Shown here: positions 1 to 12,217 of the stretch, one piece after another | How the letters are laid out: the number at the start of each line of letters is the position of its first letter | Position numbering within the stretch: position 1 is the first letter of the stretch | Assembly (NCBI GenBank): GCA_018873245.2 | Contig: JAEMBT020000008.1 | Location: 434,001 to 498,000 of the forward strand | From: Archegozetes longisetosus | Taxonomy: Eukaryota > Arthropoda > Arachnida > Sarcoptiformes > Trhypochthoniidae | Direction: 5' to 3' | DNA length: 64,000 nt | Notes under the pieces: model-generated | Seen by the model: the letters and a program-made list of their open reading frames with translations, nothing else | Told to the model about the DNA's origin: nothing | Databases searched by the model: none | Program-made: the position numbers and the translations under genes

Positions 1-514
1 CTGGATTGTGAAGGGCGAGGTCTGACGATAATTGTTCCCAGAAGCTTCCTCTCTGTATGCCTGACAACCCGCCAAAAAGCCATGAACTAAATCCATGAGG
101 ATATTGATAAGGATATGGACGCGGAGACAGTTTCAGCGTTAGCTCTTTGTTGCCGACCACTTGAGAGCCAGGCTGCACACCGTCTGCTCTAGAAGTGGGA
201 TAAACTATCGGCTGAAAGTTAGGTGGTGGCAAGACATATATGGGATGCAAATCACTTGATTCATCACTTTGACTGTCTTTCATTTCTCTTTGTTCGATGT
301 ATTGTTCGTCGGCAAACATGAGATTATCGAACTTATTGGACGAGTCATACAAAGTCTCCGTTCGCTGGTATTCAGGCGCTGCTGGTATTGGTCTCGATGT
401 GTGATATCTCATAAAACTTTTAGGAACTGATCGAACCGATGTCATGAAGAACGGAAACGCTCGCGAACATTCGATTACAATGACAATCAAATATATTAGA
501 CATAGAAACTTCAT
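1..514 (-). CDS. Secreted protein of unknown family, 5' part (cut by window edge)
   Basis: An unbroken minus-strand frame of 171 codons runs from an ATG at 514-512 to the left edge of the window, so the C-terminus is missing. The first ~20 residues (MKFLCLIYLIVIVIECSRA) form a typical signal peptide, with likely cleavage near the SRA/FP junction. The protein should therefore enter the secretory pathway. After it comes a segment rich in Ser, Asp, Glu and Gln around residues 65-85 (DSQSDESSD). A Pro/Tyr-rich stretch follows (VLPPPNFQPIVYP and PRPYPYQYPHG), then an aromatic segment with SWLFGG. No Cys is seen after the signal peptide and no dibasic processing sites stand out, so a disulfide toxin or classical neuropeptide precursor is not supported. 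I do not recognise the family. A cuticular or extracellular-matrix-like protein is a guess only. No intron is needed inside the visible part. Confidence 0.75.
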   Translation of the reverse strand, partial: MKFLCLIYLIVIVIECSRAFPFFMTSVRSVPKSFMRYHTSRPIPAAPEYQRTETLYDSSNKFDNLMFADEQYIEQREMKDSQSDESSDLHPIYVLPPPNFQPIVYPTSRADGVQPGSQVVGNKELTLKLSPRPYPYQYPHGFSSWLFGGLSGIQRGSFWEQLSSDLALHNP

Positions 515-3500
515 TTTCAACTTTAAATTTGAGTGCTTTCGAAAAGGTTTCAAAACATCAAATATTAAATTAATTGATTAATAATTTAATTATAAGAAGA
601 TTTTGTACTTTATTTGTGATAAGTTTAGTTGAAAAATAACTTAAAATTAAGATGTTTTCAATACTAAATTTTTACGGAGAAAGTTAGTTGCAGTCAGTGA
701 AACACAAATGTCTGTTTAGATGAGAATTGCAACAGTCATTTGTAGGGATGATCTTGAACTTGATTCAATAATTAGTTCCTGTTTTTCCTGTTTGCTTTTC
801 TTACTCTCAAATCCCTCTTCAGAGCTCTTCGTTCGGTGCACTGAACTTAAGTGGTCTCCAAATGGTGAATAACGAAAAAACTTGGCTTCAAATTGAAAAG
901 TCCTTTTAAACTATACTAATGCAACTCGAATCCGAGCCAACAAATCTTTTACTTTTGACAATATAATAATAGAGCGAAAGGTTTAATTTTTTGCACAACT
1001 GCTTTTTTCAGTTGGTTTTCGACCCTTTGCTGGAATGTGGAAAACTTGTAAGTTTGCTTTCACTTAATTATCGAAGATATGGGCAATCGTGCGATCGTCA
1101 AATCGTGAAATCGTGTAACTACAGTCAAGACTTGAACGCGAATCACCATAAAGTATGCAGACATCAGACACTAGTTCACGATTATTTTACTATAATTTGA
1201 TAAATAGCTTTATAATATGGTTGTAAAATTTGGTGATCATTACAGCGATCTTATGGCTAACCAATGCTTCAATCTTTCGATTTTCACTGTAAAGAGTCTT
1301 TTATATATCCTTTTAAAGTAATGCTGGAAAGCATAGTTGAGAAGAATCAACAAATAAGTTCTTAACTTTTTCTTTTGCAAAATATTTGTTGACCTTCAGT
1401 ATACGTCACTGGAAAAAAGGCAACAAAAACCCAGAGATTTGATTATTAGGATGATCGCAAAGCCTGTATTGGAATCCGTAAGCAGTAAACCACTCACTTA
1501 TAGACCCGATATTATCGCGCAAAATTAAGATTCAGTTCACGAAAACGGTGGCGACTGAAAACCTCATATCTGTGAGCACTATTGATATTACTGACATATC
1601 TCTCATTCATTTCGATATCTTAATGACACCCAAACTGCACAAATACATGTTATTTGCGGTATTTTTCATTCAAATCAGTTAATGCTGTTTACTAACTAAT
1701 TAATTTTATATCAGAAAAAGTCTGAAAAAGTCAGAAAAGGTTTTATATATTTATATAAAAACCCGTGATTTATAAAAAACTAATGTATAAAATGTTATTC
1801 TGTTTATTATTTATTATTCGCTTGAGATCGAGGTGATGGTCAACATTGGATCCTTGATTTGGTGTATGAGTTCTAGATGACAACTGATAAGTTTTTTAGC
1901 AGATCAAATAAAATTCAAAGCTTAACCATTCATTGCAAAAATTGAGAGCGTGAATCACAGACTTGTTCTTGTAGTAAGTTAGTGATAATTTTGAGCCCTA
2001 TTTTAGCCCTTTTCTCGAATTGTCTTACTTTAGAGACAAATTTGGAGAACAAGGATTGTGGGCTGCATTCAAGTCTTGCTTAATTCTGAAGATATATGAT
2101 CTTCAAATGACAAATTCTAGTTTTTCCATCACTTTATATTACTTCGCAAATTGTTTGTCAAGCTTTTTCTTTGTTTGACCGCCTAATCCTTTAAAAATTT
2201 GACTGTAATCGAATGTAAATTACTGGTGATAATAAACTTTTGAGAATTTTGGCATTAAATTTGCAAGTTTATCATAAATTAGCAGTGTCAAATAGATGCT
2301 GAATTATTCTACGTTCAAATTTTTATGCCTAAACAAACATTCTGTTTCTTGACAAAAAAGGTTTCTTTTTATTTATTTCGAAATATGAGTTAATATTTTA
2401 CTGCTTAATAGCTTAATACGAGAAACATAAAAACTTTGTTTAATAGCTATTCTCTAAAACTGTCGTATAATTTACCTGCAAATAGAGTTTTGTTTAGATA
2501 TATTTTTCGAAATTTAACCAAACAAAATTCACATAAACGTTATTCAGTTAATTTCTGCCAAAACATAAAGCATAATAAGTTTTAATTTATAAGTCAATTG
2601 CTATAATATTCGTATAAATTAGTTTTAATAAACTTTTTTAGGCTGGAATTTACAATTTGCTTTTCACTTTATATGTCTCGACACAGAAAAAGTAAACTCT
2701 TATTTATCTATTTGCGGTTTCATTGCTCTCAAGTCCGGGATTTCCAGAAGGTTTTATTGATGCACAAAGTAATGATAACTCTGAAAGTGTAGCTGAGAAT
2801 ACACGCAGTGAATTAATACAATAATTTATTTGTATTACTAGTGCGAAGGATTACTATTTGATTGAATGTTTTTATAGTTTCGAAGCCTTAATGCAAGCCG
2901 TTGTACCTGTATATCAATTTTATTATTCTGTTATTCTTTCGCATACTATTGATTTCGGTCAGGGCTAAACGCATTGGAGAACTTCTCGACACTCAAAATA
3001 ATCCTAATATACCTGTAGAGTAACACACTAGCGTTAACTAACCATAAGCAACAGACAACAGGTAAAGGAGGACTCAAATTAATCAAATCAGTCAAATGGG
3101 TTAATGGTCTGATGCAATAATTAATCAAAACTTGAGAACTCTACAGTTGAATAATTATTTTATAAGTTACATGAAGACCAAATCATATATAAGAACAGAA
3201 TCTTCTATAATAGATTAGTTGTCAAATTATGAGGTACTGGCCCTCTGCTGAGCCATAGCAATTCATATTTCAAGAAGGATTACTTTGGGTCAGACCTCAT
3301 AATTAGATGGCCTAACAAATTAAACATATTGATTTTTCATATAAAGTATAGCATTTTGTCGGTTATTGATTAAAATCAGCCAAAAGTTTGGTGAAATAAC
3401 TCATAAATCAATACACTATTAATTGAAACAATCTTCTCTAATAAGACAAATGTTTGGTTGCATTTTATTGATTGCTTTTTGATTGTATCGAACTTTTTAA

Positions 3501-4469
3501 ATACTTAGTAATAGTGATTCAATTAGTTTGTTCTCAAATTTCGACGCGACTCTGTTTGTATAATTGGTGTGCACTCAATTTAACAAAATATTAAAAGCAG
3601 TGTAAATACAAATTTGGCGTTAAATAAAGAAAATGGTGTATAAAGTATTTAACTGGCATTCAATGATCTTCGAGTGAAACCCACAATTGTAGGCAATATT
3701 TAACGTACTTGTATTTAAAATCTAAACTAGAATGTAACACTCGTCATTAGATGCCAGATATGCTGAAGGTGTTAGTTTAGCCAAACCACTCGGTACAAAC
3801 TCTGCTAATCGAAGTGTCTGCCTTTACTAAATCATTTGAAACATCTTAAACACTAGTGATAATATCTGATTCAACTTGGCTTCAAATTAGTTGAAATGTT
3901 TTTGAAATAAGCGCTCTCTAAAATCTAAAAACTATTCGTACGTAATAGAGATCTGAACAACGCAACTATTAAAAAGTTTTACGCAACTTAAAAAATTGAT
4001 AATTAAATCGCAACTTTAGATAAATCTACTAAAAAACTAATTGAAACAGGCTTAACGACCAATTTGATTTGTCAATCTCAGAGCACTGTACGATTAGAAC
4101 CATTTTTAGTAGAAAGTCATCGATTCAATGATCGAAAAATGTTTGATACGTTTGCCGCGCTTTTCTCTATCTATTATTTTGAGCGCTCCTCTGAAATGCA
4201 TTGTTTTTATCAATATTTGTGATCCAATTAATCGTTTATCTGTCGTTAGTATTTAACAATTTATTATTTATATAAAATTTTCAATTATCATCAAACAATC
4301 CATAAAATGAATTTATAATTAAATTGTTATTATTAGTGTCTTTCATTTTAATATTTGGTAACACTTGAAACAATTGCAAAATCCGATTAAAACTCCGTTT
4401 CGAAACCATTTTTTAATTTGGATGACTGATCGAATTGTTCGTTAAGAGTAAGGATTGGTTTAAACAAAA
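515..4469. other. Intergenic spacer between the secreted-protein gene and SMARCAD1
   Basis: This is about 4 kb of AT-rich DNA between two divergently placed genes, so it should hold both promoters. Only short open frames are present (69 codons at 991-1200, 60 codons at 2946-3128), and none has recognisable content. A small tandem duplication of an AGTCTGAAAA-like unit sits near 1715-1740. The stretch from about 700 to 1560 is slightly less AT-rich than the rest and may be regulatory. I see no RNA gene, transposon end or clear TATA box. Confidence 0.6.
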
Positions 4470-7400
4470 ATGACTTCATTTTATTCGAAAGAGAAACAAA
4501 AGAGCGATCACAACGAAATAAAAATAATTGAGTTGACAAAAAGCCCGACCAAAAGCGATGACGAAATATTTGAAGTCGAAGAAACTCCTGAAATCAAACT
4601 CAAAGCGAAGACCAAAAGATCTGTTTCAGAGTCAATTGAATCGCCGATAAATGTGCCCAAGAAAATCAATAAAAGAATGTTTTTTGATGAAGAAGAAGAG
4701 GACAACAGAAAAAATAAAAAACAAATGACTTGTAACTACGAAATAAACGACTTAATCGGAAGATCCAATTTTGAGGAAATGTGCGAAAATTCAATCAAAG
4801 AATTGATCAATTTGTTTCCAGAGATTGATGTTTGCGAAATACAAGACGCTCTCATTGAGTCCAATTGGAGTGTCTTTAATGCTTCGATCAAATTAGGAAA
4901 TTTGTCAAATAATGAAAAACAAGTTGACGATAAAAACAACAAAACAGTTAGCAATAACCAAGATAAAAGTTTGACAAATATAACAAACAATGGTAGTAGT
5001 CACGAAAAAATGAAAAGTTTAGACTATTATCGGAGAAATGGAGCTAAAAGTGATGACAATTCCACAAGTGATTCGATCGCTTCTTCAAGTAATAGTTGTA
5101 TTAAGTCTATTAAGAATAACAAGAGTCAGTTCATAAAGCGCACAAAAACAAGAGATGATACGAATGACGACATAGTGTTGAGCAGTGGCGCAGAAGATAG
5201 TGATGACGAAGAATATGATAAGGAAGACATTGTGAGAAGCAGTAGCGAAGGTGACTCTGAAGACGAATCCAGATCTTACAAATCCAACAAAAGTACTAAA
5301 ACCCAAGTCAGAATTTCAGACTTGAGATCGAAAGTGGTTTCGTTTCTTCAGGACTCAAATTCGATGGAATTGCAAACGATTCCAGGTGTTAGTGGAAAGA
5401 AAATTGATTTGATTATAAACTTGCGGCCTTTCGTTGATTGGGAAGATGTTTTGTATAAATTCAAAACTCATTCCTCTTTATCAACTGATATCCTCAATAA
5501 CTGCTGCGAAACTCTTAAATCACGTGAAACTGTGGAACGATTAATGAGTTCGTGCGAAGAGATATCTAATGATTTGACGCAAACAGTCGACAAGTTGAGT
5601 GCTTTGGAACAGCCAAAACTGTTGAATAGTCATATGAAATTATCTAATTATCAACTGATTGGACTTAATTGGTTGGCATTAATGCATAAGAAAGGATTGA
5701 ATTGTATATTAGCCGATGAAATGGGTTTAGGAAAGACTATTCAAGTGATCGCATTCTTCGCCTATCTAAGAGAAACTCGAAACATATCTGGTCCACACCT
5801 TGTTATTGTTCCGTCGTCCACATTAGATAACTGGAGTCGAGAAGTCAGTATCAAATTATATATATATTTCTATTGAAAATATCAGTTTACGTAAAATACT
5901 TGCAATTATTTAGATTCAAACGTGGTGTCCCTCCATAAATATACTACTTTACTACGGCTCACAAGAAGAACGTGCAGAACTTAGAGAACAAATATTTGCC
6001 GATCAGATAAATTTTGATGTAATCATAACAACTTATAATATGGCTTACAGTCCCGGAGATAAGATATTGTTCAAAAGACGTACTTTTAAATATGTAGTCT
6101 TTGATGAGGCCCACTTTCTGAAGAATATGAAATCTTCGCGATTCGCAGGTCTTATGAAACTAAAGGTACATTCGATTGATTGCCAGTCAAATCAAATATG
6201 AAGTTTTAGTTTCTGTTTTGATATTAGGCTAAGCATCGTTTACTTTTGACGGGAACTCCACTACAAAATAATTTGGTTGAATTGATGTCTTTGTTGATAT
6301 TTACAATACCTCATATGTTTTATGGCAAAACGGACCAAGTCAAAGCCTTGTTTACTTATTCTAATGTTAGTTCTAACTTAATATTCTAATCAGTTTTTTT
6401 TAATAATCAGTTCTTTTATCATTGTCATCTGTAGAAAGAGTCATCCGATAGAATCTCTTTCATTAGTGATAGAATAAAACAGGCGAAGAAAATTATGAAA
6501 CCTTTTGTACTGAGAAGACTTAAATCTGAGGTATATTTTTGAATAAAATTATAAAAAATTGATACATTAATTTTTTAATTAAGGTCCTACGAGAGCTACC
6601 ACTTAAGCTAGATTACAAGTGCATTTGTCCGATGTCTCCGAGTCAAGAGCTCAAATATATGGAGCTCATTGAGAACTATACGCGTGAAATCAAATACAAA
6701 AAGATAACATTCGAAGATAATGAACCAGAAGAAAAGTTTCAAAAGGGGGCCGGAATGCTCATGAATTTGCGTAAAGCAGCCAACCATCCGCTTCTGCTAC
6801 GACAATACTATGACGATAGCAAATTGAGGAAAATGGCACAATTGATACTCAAAGAACCGACTCATAGAGATGCAGATCCACAATTGATTTTTGAAGATAT
6901 GCAAGTCATGCATGATTTTGAACTGCATTGCCTTTGTAAACAATACAAGTCATTATCTTCTTATAAGTTGGAGGTCGATTTGATTCTTGATTCGGGAAAG
7001 TTTCAAGAATTGGATAGTTTGTTAGCTAAGTACAAACTCGAAGGGAAACGCGTTCTATTGTTCTCACAGTTCACAATAATGCTCGATATTATCGAGGAGT
7101 ATATGAAATTAAGGCTTTATAAATATTTAAGATTAGACGGCAATACGAAAGTTGGTGATCGTCTCGAACTCATTGATAAATTCAATGGCGATTCGTCTAT
7201 TTCTGTGTTTCTTCTCTCGACTCGTGCCGGAGGTCTTGGAATTAATTTGACAGCAGCCAATGTTGTCATCATTCATGACATCGATTTTAATCCATATAAC
7301 GACAAACAGGCAGAAGATAGGTGTCATCGAATCGGACAAACAAAAGAAGTTATTGTTTATCGTTTGATTAGTCAAAACACTGTTGAGGAGGGAATGTTGA

Positions 7401-7576
7401 AGATTGCAGATGAAAAACTAAAACTTGGTCGCGATATCTCTTCACCAAATAAAAAAGGTTTGAGTAAATTTGATCTGATTTTGCAAATTGTCGATTATAA
7501 TTTCGAAAATCATTTATTGCAGAAGATGAACGAATGGAAAAATCAGATGTCAAAACACTCCTCAGGGCTGCTCTAA
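4470..7576 (+). CDS. SMARCAD1: SMARCAD1/Fun30-type SNF2 chromatin remodelling ATPase
   Basis: Exons 4470-5843, 5914-6165, 6228-6365, 6435-6530 and 6584-7576 join to about 950 residues; human SMARCAD1 has 1026. All four introns are phase 0 and only 53-70 bases long. The acidic N-terminus leads to a CUE-type ubiquitin-binding segment at about 102-146 ([10 protein letters not shown]). A helical SMARCAD1-type segment follows at about 285-330 ([11 protein letters not shown]). The ATPase has Walker A DEMGLGKT (~416), motif II DEAH (~522), motif [14 protein letters not shown] and motif [14 protein letters not shown] (~862). The family acts in the nucleus, evicting or sliding nucleosomes for heterochromatin inheritance and DNA-end resection. 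The start codon has a CAAAAATG context. The gene converges on the ankyrin-SOCS gene, with 157 bases between the stops. Family assignment is firm; the exact splice sites are my inference. Confidence 0.95.
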
Positions 7577-7733
7577 AGCTGTAAAAGTTATTTAATTCAA
7601 ATGTTTTGTATTGTATATCTTGTAAACTAATAGAAATTTGTCAAAAGTATTATTAAGGAATCAATAATAATATTTTAATAGCTAACTTTAAGCTCATATA
7701 AGTTTATAACGATTTTGGCAATCAACTTATTGT

Positions 7734-10700
7734 TTATGGTAAAAATTCAAAAACATATTCCTTGAGAGAAGGCGGAAGTTGTAGTTTATTTATATTTGGA
7801 GCCAATTGTCTTCTCATTGCTATATAGATGGTGTTTCGCGCTATACTCTTGAGTGATCGCGGATGACTTGACAATGATCTTAATGATGATATGAGTAATT
7901 CGGAATTAGAACGAAGTGAACCAATCAATATTTCACGATTTAGTTGACTTAAACAATTAAACAGTTCATTGTGACTCATAGTGTGGTAATAGAGCCAGAT
8001 TAGTTTCATGAAGTATTGGTAACCACTTGATTCATCTGATAATAACAGCTCTTCTTTTCGAAGTAAATAATGAATATAATAGAATAAGACCTGCCAATCA
8101 AATTAAAGATTAATTGCATTTCAATGGCCGTAATATGTGTTTGAAAGTTGCAACTTTCAAAGACCAGAATTTGCAGTTATTGTTAATTTAGAGCACGAAT
8201 TTCATTGAAAACTACGTAAAATTTTGTATTTTATTGAAAATAAATCACAAGATCATTTAAAAGTTTCAATTATTTTATAAATAATTAAAACTATTCACAA
8301 ATATATATTTCAGATTGATCTCATATACTGCAATAATTTTCATAGCTTTCTAAAATATTGTGCCCAAAATTGAAAATACTCTGCCTATAAAGTGATATTT
8401 ACGTGATCTGATGATTTTTTGAGAAATACAGAACTTTGTGAGTGACAAATGGTTGGTTCTGTCGAACATTTGACGTCAGGATTGGCTCCGAATTGCATTA
8501 AAGTAAGTGATAAGTCGTAGACATACTCCAGATCTGAAGGTGAACGAGCGTTTTGTACTAAATCTAAAAGAGCTAACAATATGTGTTGATTTCGCTGAGA
8601 GAAATCGACATTAGGATCGAGTTTATGCTGTAATAAAACAGTTAAAACTTGACGAATGAATGCAAAGGCCGCTGGTTTGTCACAATTGGTTAACGACATA
8701 TATTCACTGGCACTGAAGACTAGAACGTGTAGAGGAGTCAGAGTATTGCGATAATAGGAACAGTTGGGGTTCGCACCATATTTGCACAAAATACGAACAC
8801 AATTCAAATACGAAACTTTTTTTGAGTGAGTCAATAGATGTAATAAACCCTTATTGAGAAGTGGAGTGAAGCATAGTATCAGTGGCACCGAACCATCCCT
8901 TCCAACACAATTAGCGTCTGCTCCATATTGTAATAACATCTCTAATAGTTCGTATCTGAATTCCCAGTCACGGACATGTCGCAGAACACACGCCAGAGCG
9001 CTATTGCCCTTTCTGTTAATACTTTGACTGACACCCTGTTGTAATATAAATCTGAGGACATGTAACATATCCCATGTTGTCCACGGAGTGCAATGGTCTG
9101 AACCAACATAACCGTTGTATCGAGACTCTTCCAGAGAATACCTGACTATAAGTGCATGTAATGGCGTGTTTCCAAGACTGTCTGGTTCGTTCACCAAATG
9201 TTTGCATCCGTGCTCGAAAAGTAATTTTAGTGTCGCTAAAGTATCGTTCGCTGACTTTTTACCCAAAAGTAATAAGACATGGACTACAGTTAACTGTTGA
9301 GTAGATGTTCGTTGAGTCAAGTCGGCGTTACACTAATCAAAATAAGGTTTTACTTAATTATTTACGTTAAGGCAATTAATTCAAATGTTGCAAAATATAA
9401 GTGCTCGTGCGCACGTCATACTGCTCTTTGGTGTCATTTGCAACAATAATTGGTCAATTAACTAATTAAAGCATATTCTACACGTTATTTATACTATTTA
9501 GGGGTTACACAAGACTCATAACTAAGATACGAGGTCTATATTGCAGGACGAGCTGTAAAGAAATTAAGTCTCGTTCAGTCATCAACAACTTATGGTTTTT
9601 GGACAATATGTGTGCTAATATTGCTACAGAACGTGCTCACAATTACCCATACTCAATCAAACTTACCATAGAAATAAGTTAAGTTAGTACGATAGTAGAC
9701 AAGCATGAATGTATTTCTGCAACAATAATCAGTCACATACCGTTCAAAAGCCAAACTCATTTCTCAATAATTAGACTTCTGAAACACCTGATAGTTGATG
9801 GATAAATTAGAGGCTCGAAAGATAAATTAATACGAACCTGTATTAATAATTCGAGAAATTTAATGTGTTGAAGAACTGCCTGATGTACCGGGAAATACTC
9901 ATCATATAATTGATTGATTTCATCGGGTCTTTCGGTAATCAAATAGTTGACGCAATTCCAGGCACCTCTTTCGAAGGCCGAGTGCAGTAATGGTTTCTTC
10001 TGGCACTGCCATGGAATCCAATTGTCTTCGGATCGAGCCATCACGTACTCAAGTATCGAGGCTTGGTCTCCGTCAATGGCATAGTAGTCAGCAGATTGTA
10101 GGCGATCACTTGTTGCATTGTGTTGTCCTCCACTCGACCACATCAGACCCGAACGTCGACCCAATTCGCAATTGGGGGAATGAGGCCCGGGATAACACAT
10201 TCGGGCCTCAGAGTCAACTCTCGCACCATATTTGATAAGAAGTTCTACTATTTCGATGGGACCGTTCAGTGTAGCGATATGTAGAGGAAGACTACATGTA
10301 CCACGATTACAATCACAGCCATAGTTTAGAATCCATTTGGTCAGTTCTATGCTCTTCAGACTAACGGCCCTTTGAAGTATATTATACCCGTTGCAATCAG
10401 TTACCAACAACAGATTTTCGCCCTAAAAATCAATTCCAAAAGTATTTGCTATCATTTCATCGTAAAAGTTCTTATCGATGACTATTACGTTATTGTAACC
10501 AATTATAAGTTAAAACATATTTATAATGACAATTAATATTAAACTTATAGCTCAAAAAATGAACAATTTTGATGCAAACAATTGCTAGAATTAGTTAAAC
10601 CTTTGGGATTAATGATAAATAATTCGATTCGATGTAATTCCAATTGATATGATTGGCGTCATTGCTATAGTTGTTGTTCAGTTCGACCAAAAGAGATGAT

Positions 10701-10801
10701 ATTATTTGTTTACTAGTTTCTGATATAACTCCAGTCGGATATGAGTTAAACAAATGACTGATATTATTATTACCGAATAAACTACTTATAAATGAACCCA
10801 T
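7734..10801 (-). CDS. Ankyrin-repeat protein with C-terminal SOCS box (ASB-like)
   Basis: Four minus-strand exons, 10801-10601, 10422-9838, 9332-8403 and 8090-7734, join in phase 0 to about 690 residues. Exon 2 opens ankyrin repeats (LPLHIATLNGPIEIVELLIKYGA), and more follow in exon 3, including GNTPLHALIV, LLEMLLQYGADANCVG and LCKYGANPNC. The last ~47 residues look like a SOCS box: BC-box-like SLKSIARNTI, then LPPSLKEYV as a Cullin-5-box-like end. This layout is that of ASB proteins, which are substrate receptors of Elongin B/C-Cullin 5 ubiquitin ligases. The usual BC-box Cys appears to be Ala. The N-terminus MGSFIS fits the N-myristoylation pattern (Gly2, Ser6), which hints at membrane tethering. 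A non-ankyrin insert (about residues 140-175, GRRSGLMWSSGG) lies between repeats. The TTG six codons upstream of the chosen ATG is not a plausible start. The exact ASB subtype is not assigned. Confidence 0.85.
9333..9837 (-). other. Long intron 2 of the ankyrin-SOCS gene
   Basis: At 505 bases this is the longest intron of the gene-dense half. The donor is CAG/GTTCGT and the acceptor is TTTTGATTAG/TGT. It joins LELLIQ to CNADLTQ, restoring an ankyrin consensus. I see no embedded gene or snoRNA-like box pair in it. Confidence 0.6.
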
Positions 10802-11017
10802 TTTTGGGCTCAAATTCAATTCAGTTCAATCATAATTTAATGCATTCTCAATCAAATTATATGCAATTCAAACAACTTATAAACAACTGAATCGATTAAA
10901 CTTGAATTTTTCAATACAACAAAACATTTGATTATTTACGCGATTGAAAAAAATTGAAAATTATTCAACAAACAATTCAGTATATTATTGTTTTGACTGT
11001 GATATAGTGTTGAACAT

Positions 11018-11203
11018 TCATATGAATACAAGGTTTGTGTTTAGGTAGTATTCAATTCGTCGAATGTTTGACTTTTGACATTTAAAGTTATGCTCAATAA
11101 CACTATCTTTTGAGCTATTATTTGGTAAAGATTTTCTGCACAAACGCATTAAGTGCACTAAACTATCAAGTTTATCTACTAATATATTGACTGATTCTGT
11201 CAT
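11018..11203 (-). CDS. Small open reading frame, unrecognised (61 codons), doubtful
   Basis: A minus-strand frame begins at an ATG at 11203-11201 and stops at 11018-11020. The predicted peptide starts MTESVNILVDKLDSLVHL and has a leucine/valine spacing that could form an amphipathic helix; a basic Cys-containing half follows. It sits about 200 bases upstream of the ankyrin-SOCS start on the same strand. It could therefore be an upstream ORF or leader exon of that gene, an independent small protein, or chance. No family is recognised and no splice sites are convincing. Confidence 0.2.
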   Translation of the reverse strand: MTESVNILVDKLDSLVHLMRLCRKSLPNNSSKDSVIEHNFKCQKSNIRRIEYYLNTNLVFI

Positions 11204-12067
11204 CAAAACGTTTAATAATTATTTGTTCTTAAATTGAACTTGTTTTTAATCAAAATCGTTGGTGCCTCAGATAGTGTAGGAAAATTTGAAAACAGATTTG
11301 ACTCAGCTATAAATAGATTTGTTTTTTTCCAATCCTAAAAAGTTTGGCTTTCAGTCACTTTCCGAGAAATATAAGTAATTAAATGGCTAATTTTGCCTCT
11401 ACTTTGCTTTTAATTAATTGTTTTGGCAAACTTAGATGTGGTGTGACCTTCAAAGTTGTATCGATGTATTAAACTGTTTTTAGTAATTGTTTTGTGAGCT
11501 TACTTAATACTTAATCATATTGAAATTGATTCAAAATAAAACCAGTCCAAATAAAACACTTTCCTGTTTATTTTAATTTAAATAAATTCACAGATTTTAT
11601 TATAAAATTGATCAAATGTTTAGTTAAACACAAGTTTTAACTATTTTTTCAGGTGTTTGTGCATTTCATATGATTAAAGTCATAAACAACTTCTCACCTC
11701 AATGTTTAAAGTTTGAGAATCAATTTAGTTTCAAATAAATTCTAACACATTTTATTATTGATATTAAACAAAGTTCAATTTATATGAAATTAGTTTGCGT
11801 TCAATATATTTTAATTTGTTGAAGGCTTTCAATTTTTTAGTAAAAAATGACTATAAATTTTGAATAAAACACTCAATTACTTGAGCCAATAATCATATAA
11901 TTAGTTAGATGTTAAAACTATTTCAATTATTTAGACAATGAATAAAATATTTTGACTAAAAGTAAGAAATAAATAAAAGTATTTAGAAACTAAAAACAAG
12001 TTGAAAGGTAAAACTTGGTATTCATATTTTTGGTAAGATTGAAAAAGAGCTCAGTCTAGCGTTCATA

Positions 12068-12148
12068 ACGTGAACTCATTTTTAGAGACTGCTAAGTGTC
12101 AAACTGATGTAGTTGAGTGTGTAGCCAATGGCAACCAATGCCAACGTG
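12068..12148 (+). promoter_or_regulatory. TMED2 proximal promoter motifs: two ACGTG cores and two CCAAT boxes
   Basis: Within 70-150 bases of the TMED2 start codon lie ACGTG at 12068-12072 and 12144-12148, and CCAAT at 12125-12129 and 12135-12139. The second CCAAT and the second ACGTG are four bases apart. ACGTG is the core bound by XBP1/ATF6-type bZIP factors, and CCAAT is the NF-Y site they act with on secretory-pathway genes. The spacing is not the exact mammalian ERSE. Motif presence is seen; function is inferred. Confidence 0.35.
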
Positions 12149-12217
12149 TACTACATCTCAAACACAAACATTTCAATCATTAATCAATCATTAATTTAAA
12201 TATAATCGGTGTTAAAG

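Larger units (their letters stand above)
10802..12217. promoter_or_regulatory. Shared upstream region of the ankyrin-SOCS gene and TMED2
   Basis: About 1.4 kb of AT-rich DNA separates two divergent genes. Near TMED2, at 12060-12150, it becomes less AT-rich and carries two ACGTG cores (12068-12072, 12144-12148) and two CCAAT boxes (12125-12129, 12135-12139). A short minus-strand open frame at 11018-11203 is listed separately. Confidence 0.5.

Noticed and set aside
991-1200. 69-codon frame upstream of the secreted-protein gene
   Set aside because: No ATG at the called start, no recognisable content, within chance.
4508-5306. Minus-strand frames across SMARCAD1 exon 1
   Set aside because: Shadows of the real plus-strand coding exon.
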